From the NCBI RefSeq assembly GCF_014650115.1, contig NZ_BMUI01000022.1, positions 62,001-126,000 on the forward strand: a stretch of 64,000 bases of DNA, written 5' to 3'. Of this stretch, positions 51,618-60,887 are shown piece after piece; positions within the stretch are counted from its first letter, which is position 1, and each line of letters begins with the position of its first letter. The translations under genes were made by a program, and so were the position numbers. The stretch is from Streptomyces olivaceoviridis (GTDB lineage Bacteria > Actinomycetota > Actinomycetes > Streptomycetales > Streptomycetaceae). The notes under the pieces were generated by a model. That model ran no database searches and had not been told where the DNA came from. It saw only the letters and a program-made list of their open reading frames with translations.

Positions 51618-52697
51618 ATGTCCGACGAGGTGCCGCAGTCCACGCCGGGGGAGCAGAGCGCCGGCCACCACTCTGCGATACCCCGGGTCTCCTTCGACAA
51701 GGAACCGGAGCGGACGGCACCGGCCGCCGGGGGAGCGGATGAGGCACGGGTCCAGGACGCGGCCCCCGCCCCCGGTGCCGTGCACGACCAGCGGACGGTG
51801 GCATCCACGCCGGCGTTCCCGGGCCCGGCCGCGCCCGCCGACGCCGTACCCACGCCATGGGCCGGCCCAGCCGAGGGCTCCGCGTCCACGGCCCGGACGC
51901 CCTTCGCACCGGCGTCTCCGACCCCCCAGCCGAACCCGTTCGCGCCGCCGGCTGCCGCCGCCGAGCCGAACCCGTTCGCACCACCGTCTCCGACCCTCCA
52001 GCCGAACCCGTTCGCGCCTCCGGCCCCCGGACCGCAGCCGAACCCGTTCGCGTCTCCGTCCGCCGCCGCCGAGCCGAACCCGTTCGCGCCTCCGGCCCCC
52101 GGACCGCAGCCGAACCCGTTCGCGCCGCCGGCTGCCGCCGCCGAGCCGAACCCGTTCGCGCCTCCGGCCCCCGCACCGCAGCCGAACCCCTACACACCCC
52201 CGGCGAACCCCTTCGCCCCGCCGGTGTCCCCCGTCGGCCCGCACGGGGGAGCGGAGCCGGTGCCGCCGCCTCCCATCGCACCTGACGGCCCCGGCCAGGT
52301 GCCGTACGGTTATCCGGGCACCGCGCCGGCGTACGGCTACCCGGGCATCGCGCCCGCGTACGGCTACCCGGGCCCACAGCAGGCCCCGTACGGCGGCGTC
52401 GCCCCCTACCCCACCGCCCACGGCTACGCCTGGCCCGGCATGCAGCCGCCCCCGAGCAACGGCATGGGTACGGCCTCGCTGGTGCTGGGGATCATCTCGG
52501 CGGTCGGCTTCATCATGTGGCCGATCGCCCTGGTGCTGGGCATCCTGGCCCTGATCTTCGGCGGGCTGGGCAGGGGCAAGGCCAACCGGGGTGAGGCGAC
52601 GAACCCGGGCGTGGCCCTGGCCGGCATCATCTGCGGCGCCGCCGGGATCGTCCTGGTGCTGGGCCTGTTCGCCCTGCTCATAGCGACGGACGCCTGA
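51618..52697 (+). CDS. DUF4190 membrane protein with long Pro-rich repeat domain
   Basis: The 359-residue protein has a disordered N-terminal domain of about 270 residues. Eight 12-residue repeats of the type PNPFAPPAPGPQ lie at residues 104-195, then AYGYPG-type repeats near residues 232-262. The C-terminal 85 residues hold two membrane helices (ASLVLGIISAVGFIMWPIAL and AGIVLVLGLFALLI) of the DUF4190 family. The function is unknown; such proteins resemble Pro-rich membrane adaptors that bind WW/SH3-like or forkhead-associated partners. The frame is open upstream but the ATG 51618 is preferred. Confidence 0.82.
   Translation: MSDEVPQSTPGEQSAGHHSAIPRVSFDKEPERTAPAAGGADEARVQDAAPAPGAVHDQRTVASTPAFPGPAAPADAVPTPWAGPAEGSASTARTPFAPASPTPQPNPFAPPAAAAEPNPFAPPSPTLQPNPFAPPAPGPQPNPFASPSAAAEPNPFAPPAPGPQPNPFAPPAAAAEPNPFAPPAPAPQPNPYTPPANPFAPPVSPVGPHGGAEPVPPPPIAPDGPGQVPYGYPGTAPAYGYPGIAPAYGYPGPQQAPYGGVAPYPTAHGYAWPGMQPPPSNGMGTASLVLGIISAVGFIMWPIALVLGILALIFGGLGRGKANRGEATNPGVALAGIICGAAGIVLVLGLFALLIATDA
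51927..52202 (+). repeat. Eight 36-bp coding repeats in the DUF4190 gene
   Basis: Each unit begins with CAG or GAG CCGAACCCGTTCGC and encodes (Q/E)PNPFAPP plus four variable residues. Units start at 51927 and every 36 bp after. Several copies are almost identical, which implies recent duplication. Confidence 0.9.
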
Positions 52698-52792
52698 CAC
52701 GCCGGTCGGCCGAGGCAAGCCGCCACCGCCAACCCGGCACCGAAAACCCGGCACCGCGAACCCAACGCCGCCCCCGCCGAAGCGCCGCAGGC

Positions 52793-53356
52793 CTACGCGC
52801 CCGCTCCCGCCAGCCGTTCCCGGGCCTCCATCAGGGCGAAGCCCAGGAGGTTCAGGCCCCGCCAGCGCTCCGGGTCCGAGGCGGCCTCGTCGTCCGCGGC
52901 CAGGCCGATGCCCCAGATCCGGTCCACCGGGCTCGCCTCCACCAGCACCCGCTCCCCGGTCCCCAGCAGGAACATGCCGAGGTCGTCGTCGGCGGCGAAC
53001 TTGTGCACGCTGCCCTCGACCACCAGCCGGAAGCGTTCCCGCTCCCACACCGCCCCGTCGAAGTCCCGGACCAGCCGCCCCTCCTTCTTCGCCTCGGCGG
53101 GATGCTCCGCGGCCAGCACCCGGCGCTCCGCCTGAGCGTCCCCGAACAACCGGGCCTTGCCCGCCATCATCCAGTGCTCGGCCGTCGCGTACCGCACGCC
53201 GTCCACCACGAACGGTGACGGCCACCACTGGCTCAGACAGCTCGCGCCGATCCGGCCGTCCGGCCGCGGCCGGTGTCCCCAGAAGTGCAGATACCTGATC
53301 CGGGACCCCGCCCGGACCTCCCTGATCAGGGCGTCCACCCCGTCGATCTTCCCCAT
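52793..53356 (-). CDS. NADAR family protein (YbiA-like N-glycosidase fold)
   Basis: The 187-residue protein has the family pattern: YLHFWGHRP, LSQWWPSPFVVDGVRYATAEHWMMAGKA (shown in part), a Lys-containing KFAADDDLGMFLLGTG and DRIWGIGLA with the acidic and Trp residues of the pocket. NADAR enzymes cleave N-glycosidic bonds in riboflavin intermediates, and some remove ADP-ribose from guanine in DNA. No DarT-like toxin is adjacent. The ATG 53356 is used rather than upstream GTGs. It is divergent from the polyamine operon. Confidence 0.85.
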   Translation of the reverse strand: MGKIDGVDALIREVRAGSRIRYLHFWGHRPRPDGRIGASCLSQWWPSPFVVDGVRYATAEHWMMAGKARLFGDAQAERRVLAAEHPAEAKKEGRLVRDFDGAVWERERFRLVVEGSVHKFAADDDLGMFLLGTGERVLVEASPVDRIWGIGLAADDEAASDPERWRGLNLLGFALMEARERLAGAGA

Positions 53357-53451
53357 GCACGCGAGTCTGGCACGCACCACTGACACTCCGTCCGGCCTTT
53401 TCCGTCCCGACTCGACACCTGGTCGACAGATTCCGTCGCGTAACCAAAAGG

Positions 53452-53472
53452 CAACAACGGAATCACTTGTTG
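53452..53472. promoter_or_regulatory. Inverted repeat upstream of the second polyamine operon
   Basis: CAACAA-9-TTGTTG lies about 95 bp before the aldehyde dehydrogenase start, within an AT-richer patch (TAACCAAAAGG). It is a reasonable operator candidate for polyamine-responsive control of the 53565-60772 genes. Confidence 0.5.
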
Positions 53473-53564
53473 GCGTCCGGTCCCTCTGTCAGGATCGGCA
53501 CTCAAATCGAGCTGGAGCCACGCCCCCCGCCCCTCGGGACGGGCGCACGGCGGAGGAGAGCGAC

Positions 53565-55100
53565 ATGCACAACCCGGGCACCGCCACCCCGGAACGATTC
53601 CCCGCACAGGACCGCCTCGCGGACGGCGCGCAGTTCATCGCGGGCCGGCCCGCCCAGGGCACCTCGGGCCGCACCCACCGCGTGGTCGACCCGGCCACCG
53701 GCGCCGAGGTGTACACGTACGAGCTGGCCGGTACCGACGACGTCGACGCGGCCGTCGCCGCCGCGCGCGCCGCCTTCCCGGGCTGGGCCGCCGCCACTCC
53801 GGGCGAGCGCTCGGACGCCCTGCACCGGTTCGCCGCCGTACTCGCCGACCGCGCCGAGGAGCTCGCCCGCGCGGAGTCCCTCCAGTGCGGCAAGCCGCTC
53901 AAGCTCACCCGCGAGTTCGACGTGCCGGGGACCATCGACAACACCGCGTTCTTCGCGGGTGCCGCCCGGCATCTCCAGGGCCAGTCCGCCGGTGAGTACT
54001 CCGGCGACCACACGTCGTACGTCCGGCGCGAGCCCATCGGTGTCGTCGGCTCCATCGCGCCCTGGAACTACCCGCTCCAGATGGCCGCCTGGAAGATCCT
54101 CCCGGCGATCGCCGCGGGCAACACGATCGTGCTGAAGCCCGCCGAGCTGACCCCGCTGACCTCGCTGCTCTTCGCGCGGGCCGCCACGGACGCCGGCATC
54201 CCGGAGGGCGTGGTCAACATCGTCACCGGGACCGGGAAGGAGGCCGGTGAGCACCTCGTCGGGCACCCCGACGTGGCCATGACCTCCTTCACCGGTTCCA
54301 CCGCCGTCGGCAAGCGCGTCGCACAGATCGCCATCGCCACCGTCAAGCGGCTGCACCTGGAGCTGGGCGGCAAGGCGCCCTTCGTCGTCTTCGACGACGC
54401 CGACCTGGAGGCCGCCGTGCACGGCGCGGTCGCCGGCTCGCTCATCAACACCGGGCAGGACTGCACGGCCGCCACGCGCGCGTACGTGCAGCGCCCGCTG
54501 TACGACGCGTTCGTGGAGCGGACCGCCGCGCTGATGGAGACCGTGCGGCTCGGCGACCCGTTCGCGCCCGGTACCGACCTCGGGCCGCTGATCTCCCACG
54601 TCCAGCGCGACCGGGTCGCCGGCTTCGTGGACCGCGCGCGGGGCTACGCGCGCGTGGTGACCGGCGGCGAGGCCCCCCAGGGCGACCTGAAGGACGGCGC
54701 CTACTACCGGCCCACGCTGATCGCCGACGCGGCCCAGGACAGCGAGATCGTCCAGTCGGAGATCTTCGGTCCGGTATTGGTCGTCCTTCCGTTCGACAGT
54801 GATGATGAGGGCATCCGGCTGGCCAACGACACCCCGTACGGCCTCGCCGCCTCCGCGTGGAGCAGCGACGTCTACCGCGCGAACCGGGCCACCCGCGAGA
54901 TCAAGGCGGGCTGTGTCTGGATCAACGACCACATCCCGATCATCAGCGAGATGCCGCACGGCGGTTACCGGGCATCCGGCTTCGGCAAGGACATGTCGGC
55001 GTACTCCTTCGAGGAATACACGCAGGTCAAGCACGTAATGTTCGACAACACCGCGGTGGCCGGGAAGGACTGGCACCGCACCGTCTTCGGGGACCGCTAG
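53565..55100 (+). CDS. Aldehyde dehydrogenase, gamma-aminobutyraldehyde/betaine-aldehyde type (copy 2)
   Basis: The 511-residue enzyme has Cys300 in GQDCTAATR and Glu266 in HLELGGKAP; the Rossmann segment is APWNYPLQMAAWKILPA. GGAGGAGAG precedes the ATG. The N terminus is about 30 residues longer than in copy 1. It is the first gene of the operon with potD-like, potA, potB, potC and an amine oxidase, which supports action on aminoaldehydes from polyamines. The long open frame upstream is spurious. Confidence 0.92.
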   Translation: MHNPGTATPERFPAQDRLADGAQFIAGRPAQGTSGRTHRVVDPATGAEVYTYELAGTDDVDAAVAAARAAFPGWAAATPGERSDALHRFAAVLADRAEELARAESLQCGKPLKLTREFDVPGTIDNTAFFAGAARHLQGQSAGEYSGDHTSYVRREPIGVVGSIAPWNYPLQMAAWKILPAIAAGNTIVLKPAELTPLTSLLFARAATDAGIPEGVVNIVTGTGKEAGEHLVGHPDVAMTSFTGSTAVGKRVAQIAIATVKRLHLELGGKAPFVVFDDADLEAAVHGAVAGSLINTGQDCTAATRAYVQRPLYDAFVERTAALMETVRLGDPFAPGTDLGPLISHVQRDRVAGFVDRARGYARVVTGGEAPQGDLKDGAYYRPTLIADAAQDSEIVQSEIFGPVLVVLPFDSDDEGIRLANDTPYGLAASAWSSDVYRANRATREIKAGCVWINDHIPIISEMPHGGYRASGFGKDMSAYSFEEYTQVKHVMFDNTAVAGKDWHRTVFGDR

Positions 55101-55150
55101 CGACGACCAGGCCACCGACCAGGCCGATCCTCCGAAAGGGCACCACGCGC

Positions 55151-56398
55151 ATGGAGCAGTACGAGCCCGACCGCCTCACCCCGCCCCAAGTGGCCGCCCT
55201 GCGGCGCAGTATGCGCAACGGCAGGGCCGCCCTGACCCGCCGGTCGCTGCTGCGGGCGTCCGCGGGCGGCGCGCTCGCCGCCGGCGGCCTCGGGGCGCTG
55301 AGCGGCTGCGGGATCCCCGCGGCGGGCAGGACCCAGGGCGGCACCTCCGCCCAGGACCACTCCGCCCAGGAAAAGGTCGTCAACTTCTCCAACTGGACCG
55401 AGTACATCGACGTCGACGACAGCGGCAAGCACCACCCCACCCTGGAGACCTTCCAGCGGCGGACCGGGATCACGGTCAACTACACCGAGGACATCAACGA
55501 CAACAACGAGTTCTTCGGCAAGATCAAGCCGCAGCTCGCCGCGGGCCAGGACACCGGCCGCGACATCCTCGTCCTCACCGACTGGCTGGCCGCCCGGCTG
55601 ATCCGCCTCGGCTGGGTGCAGAAGCTGGACCCGTCCAACCTGCCGCACGCCTACACCAACCTCTCGCCCCAGTTCCGCAACCCCGACTGGGACCCCGGGC
55701 GGGCGTACTCGTACCCCTGGCAGGGCATCTCCACCGTGATCGCCTACAACAAGAAGGCGCTCGACGGCATCGAGGTGAAGTCGGTCTCCGACCTGCTCGA
55801 CAACCCCAGGCTCAAGGGGCGCGTGGGCTTCCTGTCGGAGATGCGGGACTCCATCGGCATGACCCTGCTCGACATGGGCAAGGACCCGGCGAAGTTCAGC
55901 GACGACGACTTCGACGCGGTGACCGCCCGCCTCCAGAAGGCCGTCGACAAGGGCCAGATCCGCCGCTTCACCGGCAACGACTACACCTCCGACCTGACCA
56001 AGGGCGACTTCGCCGCCTGCCTCGCCTGGGCCGGGGACGTGGTCCAGCTCAAGGCGGACAGCCCGGACGTCGACTTCGTCATCCCCGACAGCGGCTACAT
56101 GACCTCGACCGACAACATGTGCGTCCCCAACAGGGCGCGGCACAAGACGAACGCCGAGCGGCTCATGGACTTCTACTACGAACCCGAGCAGGCCGCCGCG
56201 CTCGCCGCCTACATCAACTACGTGACGCCGGTCGACGGGGTGAAGCCGTACCTTGCGAAGATCGACAAGGACGCGGCGGACAACCCGCTGATCGTCCCCG
56301 ACAAGGCCACGCAGGCGAAGTCCCACGCCTTCCGCTCCCTGAGCCCGAAGGAAGAGACGGCCTACGAAGAGAAGTTCGCGAAGCTCACAGGGGCGTGA
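55151..56398 (+). CDS. potD: Polyamine ABC transporter binding lipoprotein
   Basis: The 415-residue PotD-like protein has a twin-arginine motif (TRRSLLRASAGG) and lipobox Cys53 (LSGC). The mature part begins near KVVNFSNWTEYIDVDD. Regions TGITVNYTEDINDNNEFF and YYEPEQAAALAAYINYVTPV are shared with PotD/PotF. It stands 50 bp after the aldehyde dehydrogenase and 5 bp before potA. It is a close relative of the orphan binding protein at 39199. Confidence 0.93.
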   Translation: MEQYEPDRLTPPQVAALRRSMRNGRAALTRRSLLRASAGGALAAGGLGALSGCGIPAAGRTQGGTSAQDHSAQEKVVNFSNWTEYIDVDDSGKHHPTLETFQRRTGITVNYTEDINDNNEFFGKIKPQLAAGQDTGRDILVLTDWLAARLIRLGWVQKLDPSNLPHAYTNLSPQFRNPDWDPGRAYSYPWQGISTVIAYNKKALDGIEVKSVSDLLDNPRLKGRVGFLSEMRDSIGMTLLDMGKDPAKFSDDDFDAVTARLQKAVDKGQIRRFTGNDYTSDLTKGDFAACLAWAGDVVQLKADSPDVDFVIPDSGYMTSTDNMCVPNRARHKTNAERLMDFYYEPEQAAALAAYINYVTPVDGVKPYLAKIDKDAADNPLIVPDKATQAKSHAFRSLSPKEETAYEEKFAKLTGA

Positions 56399-56403
56399 CG
56401 ACG

Positions 56404-57573
56404 ATGAAGACGACATCAGACAACAGCGGCGACGTCCGCCTCTCCGGCATCTCCAAGACGTACGGCTCCTTCACCGCCGTGCACCCGCTGGAGCTGACCG
56501 TGCCCGAGGGCTCCTTCTTCGCCCTGCTCGGCGCCTCCGGCTGCGGCAAGACCACCACCCTGCGCATGATCGCCGGCCTGGAGGAGCCCACGACGGGCAC
56601 GGTCCGGCTCGGCGACCAGGACGTCACCCACCTGCCGCCGTACAAACGGCCGGTGAACACGGTCTTCCAGTCCTACGCCCTCTTCCCGCACCTCGACATC
56701 TTCGAGAACGTCGCCTTCGGCCTGCGCCGGCGCGGCATCAAGAGCGTGAAGAAGCAGGTGGAGGACATGCTGGAGCTGGTCCAGCTCGGCGAGCAGGCGC
56801 GCAAGAAACCGCACCAGCTCTCCGGCGGCCAGCAGCAGCGCGTCGCCGTGGCCCGCGCGCTGATCAACCACCCCAAGGTGCTCCTGCTGGACGAGCCGCT
56901 CGGCGCCCTGGACCTGAAGCTGCGCCGCCAGATGCAGCTGGAGCTCAAGCGCATCCAGACCGAGGTCGGCATCACCTTCATCCACGTCACGCACGACCAG
57001 GAGGAGGCCATGACCATGGCCGACACGGTCGCCGTGATGAACGGCGGCCGGGTCGAGCAGCTCGGCTCGCCCGCCGACCTGTACGAGAACCCGCAGAGCA
57101 CCTTCGTCGCGAACTTCCTCGGCACCTCCAACCTCATCGAGGCCGAGGTCGACACGAAGAACGGCGACGACATCGTGCTCAGGGCGGGCGGCGGCAAGCT
57201 GGTGCTGCCCGAGGCGCGATGTTCCGCCCCGACGACGGCCGGCGGCAAGGTGCTGGTCGGCATCCGCCCGGAGAAGATCTCGCTCACGCACGCCGACGAC
57301 GCGGGGGAGATCCCGGAGGGCCGCAACCGCCTCACCGGCAAGATCGCCGACGCGAGCTTCATCGGCGTCTCCACGCAGTACGTCGTCGACAGCCCGGTCT
57401 GCGACGAGCTGGCGGTGTACGTGCAGAACGTCGAGCGGGACGGCCGGCTCGTCCCCGGCGCCGACGTGGTGCTGCACTGGAGCCCGGCGCACACCTTCGG
57501 TCTCGACGCGGCCCAGTCCCTGCTTGCCGGGACAGTGGGCTCCGCGGGCACCGAGGAAGAGGTCGCCGCCTGA
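56404..57573 (+). CDS. potA: Polyamine ABC transporter ATP-binding protein
   Basis: The 389-residue ATPase has Walker A GASGCGKTTTL, Q-loop FQSYALF, signature LSGGQQQR, Walker B LLLDEPLGALD and switch His in VTHDQEE. A C-terminal TOBE domain occupies about residues 260-370. ATG 56404 is preferred to a GTG at 56395 that overlaps the potD stop. The stop overlaps the potB start (TGATG). Confidence 0.95.
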   Translation: MKTTSDNSGDVRLSGISKTYGSFTAVHPLELTVPEGSFFALLGASGCGKTTTLRMIAGLEEPTTGTVRLGDQDVTHLPPYKRPVNTVFQSYALFPHLDIFENVAFGLRRRGIKSVKKQVEDMLELVQLGEQARKKPHQLSGGQQQRVAVARALINHPKVLLLDEPLGALDLKLRRQMQLELKRIQTEVGITFIHVTHDQEEAMTMADTVAVMNGGRVEQLGSPADLYENPQSTFVANFLGTSNLIEAEVDTKNGDDIVLRAGGGKLVLPEARCSAPTTAGGKVLVGIRPEKISLTHADDAGEIPEGRNRLTGKIADASFIGVSTQYVVDSPVCDELAVYVQNVERDGRLVPGADVVLHWSPAHTFGLDAAQSLLAGTVGSAGTEEEVAA

Positions 57574-58502
57574 TGTCGACGCTCACCGAGGCGCCCCCGC
57601 CCCTCGCCCCCGCCGAACCCGCCAAGAAGCCCCCGCGCAAGCGCGGCCGGTTCACGCCCTACTGGCTGCTGCTGCCCGGCATCCTGTGGCTGATCGTCTT
57701 CTTCGCGCTGCCGATGCTCTACCAGGCATCCACCTCCGTGCAGCAGGGCTCCCTGGAGGAGGGCTACAAGGTCACCTGGCACTTCGCGACCTACTGGGAC
57801 GCCCTGTCCGCGTACTGGCCGCAGTTCCTGCGGTCCGTCTTCTACGCCGCCGCCGCGACCGTGCTGTGCCTGCTGCTCGGCTACCCGCTGGCCTATCTCA
57901 TCGCCTTCCGCGCGGGCCGCTGGCGCAACCTGATCATGATCCTGGTGATCGCGCCGTTCTTCACCAGCTTCCTGATCCGCACCCTGGCCTGGAAGACGAT
58001 CCTCGCGGACAACGGCGTGGTCGTGCACACCCTGAACTCGCTGCACGTCCTGGACCTCACCAACTGGCTCGGCTGGACGGCCGGCGACCGCGTCCTGGCC
58101 ACCCCGCTCGCGGTCGTCTGCGGCCTGACGTACAACTTCCTGCCGTTCATGATCCTGCCGCTGTACACCTCGCTGGAGCGGATCGACGGGCGGCTGCACG
58201 AGGCGGCCGGCGACCTGTACGCCAAGCCGTGGACCACCTTCCGCAAGGTCACCTTCCCGCTGTCCATGCCGGGCGTGGTCTCCGGGACGCTGCTGACCTT
58301 CATCCCGGCGGCCGGTGACTACGTCAACGCCGAACTCCTCGGCTCCACCGACACCCGCATGATCGGCAACGTCATCCAGACGCAGTTCCTGCGGATTCTG
58401 GACTACCCGACGGCCGCGGCCCTCTCCTTCATCCTCATGGCCGCGATCCTGGCCATGGTCACGCTCTACATCCGCCGGTCCGGGACGGAGGATCTGGTCT
58501 AA
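57573..58502 (+). CDS. potB: Polyamine ABC transporter permease
   Basis: The 309-residue protein has six membrane helices after a Pro-rich cytosolic start. LLLPGILWLIVFFALPMLY and the coupling loop LHEAAGDLYAKPWTTFRKV are typical of PotB. It is translationally coupled to potA, and its TAA stop abuts the potC ATG. Confidence 0.94.
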   Translation: MSTLTEAPPPLAPAEPAKKPPRKRGRFTPYWLLLPGILWLIVFFALPMLYQASTSVQQGSLEEGYKVTWHFATYWDALSAYWPQFLRSVFYAAAATVLCLLLGYPLAYLIAFRAGRWRNLIMILVIAPFFTSFLIRTLAWKTILADNGVVVHTLNSLHVLDLTNWLGWTAGDRVLATPLAVVCGLTYNFLPFMILPLYTSLERIDGRLHEAAGDLYAKPWTTFRKVTFPLSMPGVVSGTLLTFIPAAGDYVNAELLGSTDTRMIGNVIQTQFLRILDYPTAAALSFILMAAILAMVTLYIRRSGTEDLV

Positions 58503-59303
58503 ATGCCCTTCGTCACCTGGCTCAAGCGCCATCTCGTCGTCATCGCCGGACTGCTGACGCTCGCCTATCTCCTGCTGCCGAACGTCATCGTCACGGTGTT
58601 CTCCTTCAACAAACCGAAGGGGCGCTTCAACTACGAATGGCAGCGGTTCTCCACGGACGCCTGGAAGGACCCCTGCGGCGTCGCCGACATGTGCGGCTCG
58701 CTGTCCCTCAGCCTCCAGATCGCCGTCTGGGCGACGGTCGGCGCCACGATCCTCGGCACGATGATCTCCTTCGCGCTGGTCCGCTACCGCTTCCGCGCGC
58801 GCGGCGCCGTCAACTCGCTGATCTTCCTGCCGATGGCCATGCCCGAGGTCGTCATGGCCGCCTCGCTGCTCACCCTGTTCCTCAACATGGGCGCCCAGCT
58901 GGGCTTCTGGACGATCCTCATCGCCCACATCATGTTCTGCCTGAGCTTCGTCGTCACCGCGGTCAAGGCGCGCGTGATGTCGATGGACCCGCGTCTGGAG
59001 GAGGCCGCCCGGGACCTGTACGCCGGTCCCGTGCAGACCTTCCTGCGGGTCACCCTGCCCATCGCGGCACCCGGGATCGCCGCGGGCGCGCTGCTGTCGT
59101 TCGCGCTCTCCTTCGACGATTTCATCATCACCAATTTCAACGCGGGCTCGACCGTCACCTTCCCCATGTTCGTGTGGGGCTCGGCCCAGCGTGGAACGCC
59201 CGTCCAGATCAACGTGATCGGTACGGCCATGTTCCTGATCGCCGTCCTCTTCGTGCTGACGTCGATGGTCGTCAGCAATCGCCGGAACAAGCAAAAGGCA
59301 TGA
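58503..59303 (+). CDS. potC: Polyamine ABC transporter permease
   Basis: The 266-residue PotC-type permease has about six helices, the start LLPNVIVTVFSFNKPKGRFN and the coupling loop LEEAARDLYAGPVQTFLRV. FALSFDDFIITNFNAG near the end is characteristic of PotC/PotI. It pairs with PotB as the membrane channel. Confidence 0.94.
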   Translation: MPFVTWLKRHLVVIAGLLTLAYLLLPNVIVTVFSFNKPKGRFNYEWQRFSTDAWKDPCGVADMCGSLSLSLQIAVWATVGATILGTMISFALVRYRFRARGAVNSLIFLPMAMPEVVMAASLLTLFLNMGAQLGFWTILIAHIMFCLSFVVTAVKARVMSMDPRLEEAARDLYAGPVQTFLRVTLPIAAPGIAAGALLSFALSFDDFIITNFNAGSTVTFPMFVWGSAQRGTPVQINVIGTAMFLIAVLFVLTSMVVSNRRNKQKA

Positions 59304-59341
59304 GCCCTTTCGCGGAACGTCCTCTGTAGGGAGTTGAAATC

Positions 59342-60772
59342 ATGGCCCCAAGCGCCATGAGCCGTGGCAAAGACAACTGGATCGCCTCTCTCTCCGAAGC
59401 CCAGCCGGTCCCGTACTGGCTGGAAGACCCCGGCAAGCCACCCGCCGAGCCCGCCCTCACCTCCGCGGAGACCTGCGACCTGCTCGTGGTCGGCGGCGGC
59501 TACAGCGGGCTGTGGGCCGCGCTGAACGCCAAGGAGCGCGACCCGCGGCGCGATGTGGTGCTGCTGGAAGGCCGCGAGGTGGGCTGGGCCGCCTCCGGCC
59601 GCAACGGCGGCTTCTGCGCCGCCTCCCTCACGCACGGCCTGCCCAACGGCCTGGCCCGCTGGCCCGGCGAGATCCACAGGCTGGAGGAGCTGGGGCGGCG
59701 CAACCTCGACGGGATCGAGGCGGCGATCGCCCGGCACGGCATCGACTGCGACTTCGAACGCACCGGCGAGATCGACGTCGCCACCGAGACCTACCAGGCC
59801 TGGGAACTGCGCGACTGGCACCGGGAGCTCCAGGAGAAGGGACTCGCGGACGGCATCGAGTTCCTCGACGCCGACGCGGTGCGCGAGCAGGTGAACTCGC
59901 CCACCTTCGAGGCCGGCCTGTGGGACCGCCGGGGCGTGGCCATGCTCCACCCGGCCAAGCTGGCGTGGGGCCTGAAGAAGGCCTGCCTGAAGCTCGGGGT
60001 GCGGGTGTACGAGCACACCCCCGCCCTGACGCTGAAGAGCTACGGCGCCGGGATGGCCGTACGCACCCCGTACGGCGCCGTCCGCGCCCGCAAGGTCGCG
60101 CTCGGCACGAACATCTTCCCGAGCCTGCTGCGCCGCGTGCGGTCGTACACCGTCCCGGTCTACGACTACGCCCTGATGACCGAGCCGCTGACCGCCGGCC
60201 AGCTCGCGTCGATCGGCTGGAAGAACAGGCAGGGGCTCGGGGATTCGGCGAACCAGTTCCACTACTTCCGGCTGTCCGCCGACAACCGCGTCCTGTGGGG
60301 CGGCTACGACGCGATCTACCCCTACGGCGGCCGGGTCCGCGCCGAGTACGACGACCGGCCCGAGACGTACGCCAAGCTCGCGGGCCACTTCTTCACGTGC
60401 TTCCCGCAGCTGGAGGGCGTCCGCTTCACCCACGCCTGGGGCGGCGCGATCGACACCTGCTCCCGCTTCTCGGCGTTCTTCGGCACCGCCCACCAGGGCC
60501 GCGTGGCCTACGCGGCGGGCTACACCGGCCTCGGCGTCGGCGCGACCCGGTTCGGCGCGGACGTGATGCTCGACCTGCTGGACGGGGAGCGCACCGAGCG
60601 GACCGAACTGGAGATGGTCCGCAAGAAGCCGCTGCCGTTCCCGCCGGAGCCCTTCGCCTGGACGGGCATCGCCCTCACCAAGTGGTCCCTGGCCCGCGCG
60701 GACGCCCACGGGGGCCGCCGGAACCTGTGGCTGCGGACGATGGACCGGCTGGGACTGGGCTTCGACAGTTAG
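59342..60772 (+). CDS. FAD-dependent amine oxidase, gamma-glutamylputrescine oxidase (PuuB)-like
   Basis: This 476-residue D-amino-acid-oxidase-family protein has the FAD fingerprint LLVVGGGYSGLWAALNAK near residue 47 and GREVGWAASGRNGGFCA, typical of PuuB and related secondary-amine oxidases. The C-terminal YAAGYTGLGVGATRFGADV binds the FAD ribityl chain. GGGAG precedes the ATG. As last gene of the potABC operon it probably oxidises glutamylated or free polyamines to aminoaldehydes that the aldehyde dehydrogenases then handle. Confidence 0.9.
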   Translation: MAPSAMSRGKDNWIASLSEAQPVPYWLEDPGKPPAEPALTSAETCDLLVVGGGYSGLWAALNAKERDPRRDVVLLEGREVGWAASGRNGGFCAASLTHGLPNGLARWPGEIHRLEELGRRNLDGIEAAIARHGIDCDFERTGEIDVATETYQAWELRDWHRELQEKGLADGIEFLDADAVREQVNSPTFEAGLWDRRGVAMLHPAKLAWGLKKACLKLGVRVYEHTPALTLKSYGAGMAVRTPYGAVRARKVALGTNIFPSLLRRVRSYTVPVYDYALMTEPLTAGQLASIGWKNRQGLGDSANQFHYFRLSADNRVLWGGYDAIYPYGGRVRAEYDDRPETYAKLAGHFFTCFPQLEGVRFTHAWGGAIDTCSRFSAFFGTAHQGRVAYAAGYTGLGVGATRFGADVMLDLLDGERTERTELEMVRKKPLPFPPEPFAWTGIALTKWSLARADAHGGRRNLWLRTMDRLGLGFDS

Positions 60773-60833
60773 TCCCGGGCTGACCCGGGTCGCCGCAACA
60801 CGTCGCCCGAACCCGCGTAATGCTCCCGCAGGA

Positions 60834-60880
60834 CCTCCCTCTCCCTCGTGACGCGACCGCGTCCACGAGAGAAAGGGAGG
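60834..60880 (+). promoter_or_regulatory. Long hairpin that sequesters the ribosome binding site of the next gene
   Basis: Positions 60834-60850 and 60864-60880 pair at 15 of 17 positions, and inside them GACGC (60850-60854) pairs with GCGTC (60859-60863) around GACC. The 3' arm contains GGGAGG, the Shine-Dalgarno of the 60888 gene, only 7 bases before its ATG. It could act as terminator of the polyamine operon, as a translational switch, or both. Confidence 0.7.
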
Positions 60881-60887
60881 CCTTCTC

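Noticed and set aside
56673..59294. 873-codon minus-strand open frame opposite potABC
   Set aside because: Purely antisense with Gln/Glu/Gly/Arg low complexity. PotA, PotB and PotC on the other strand are unmistakable.
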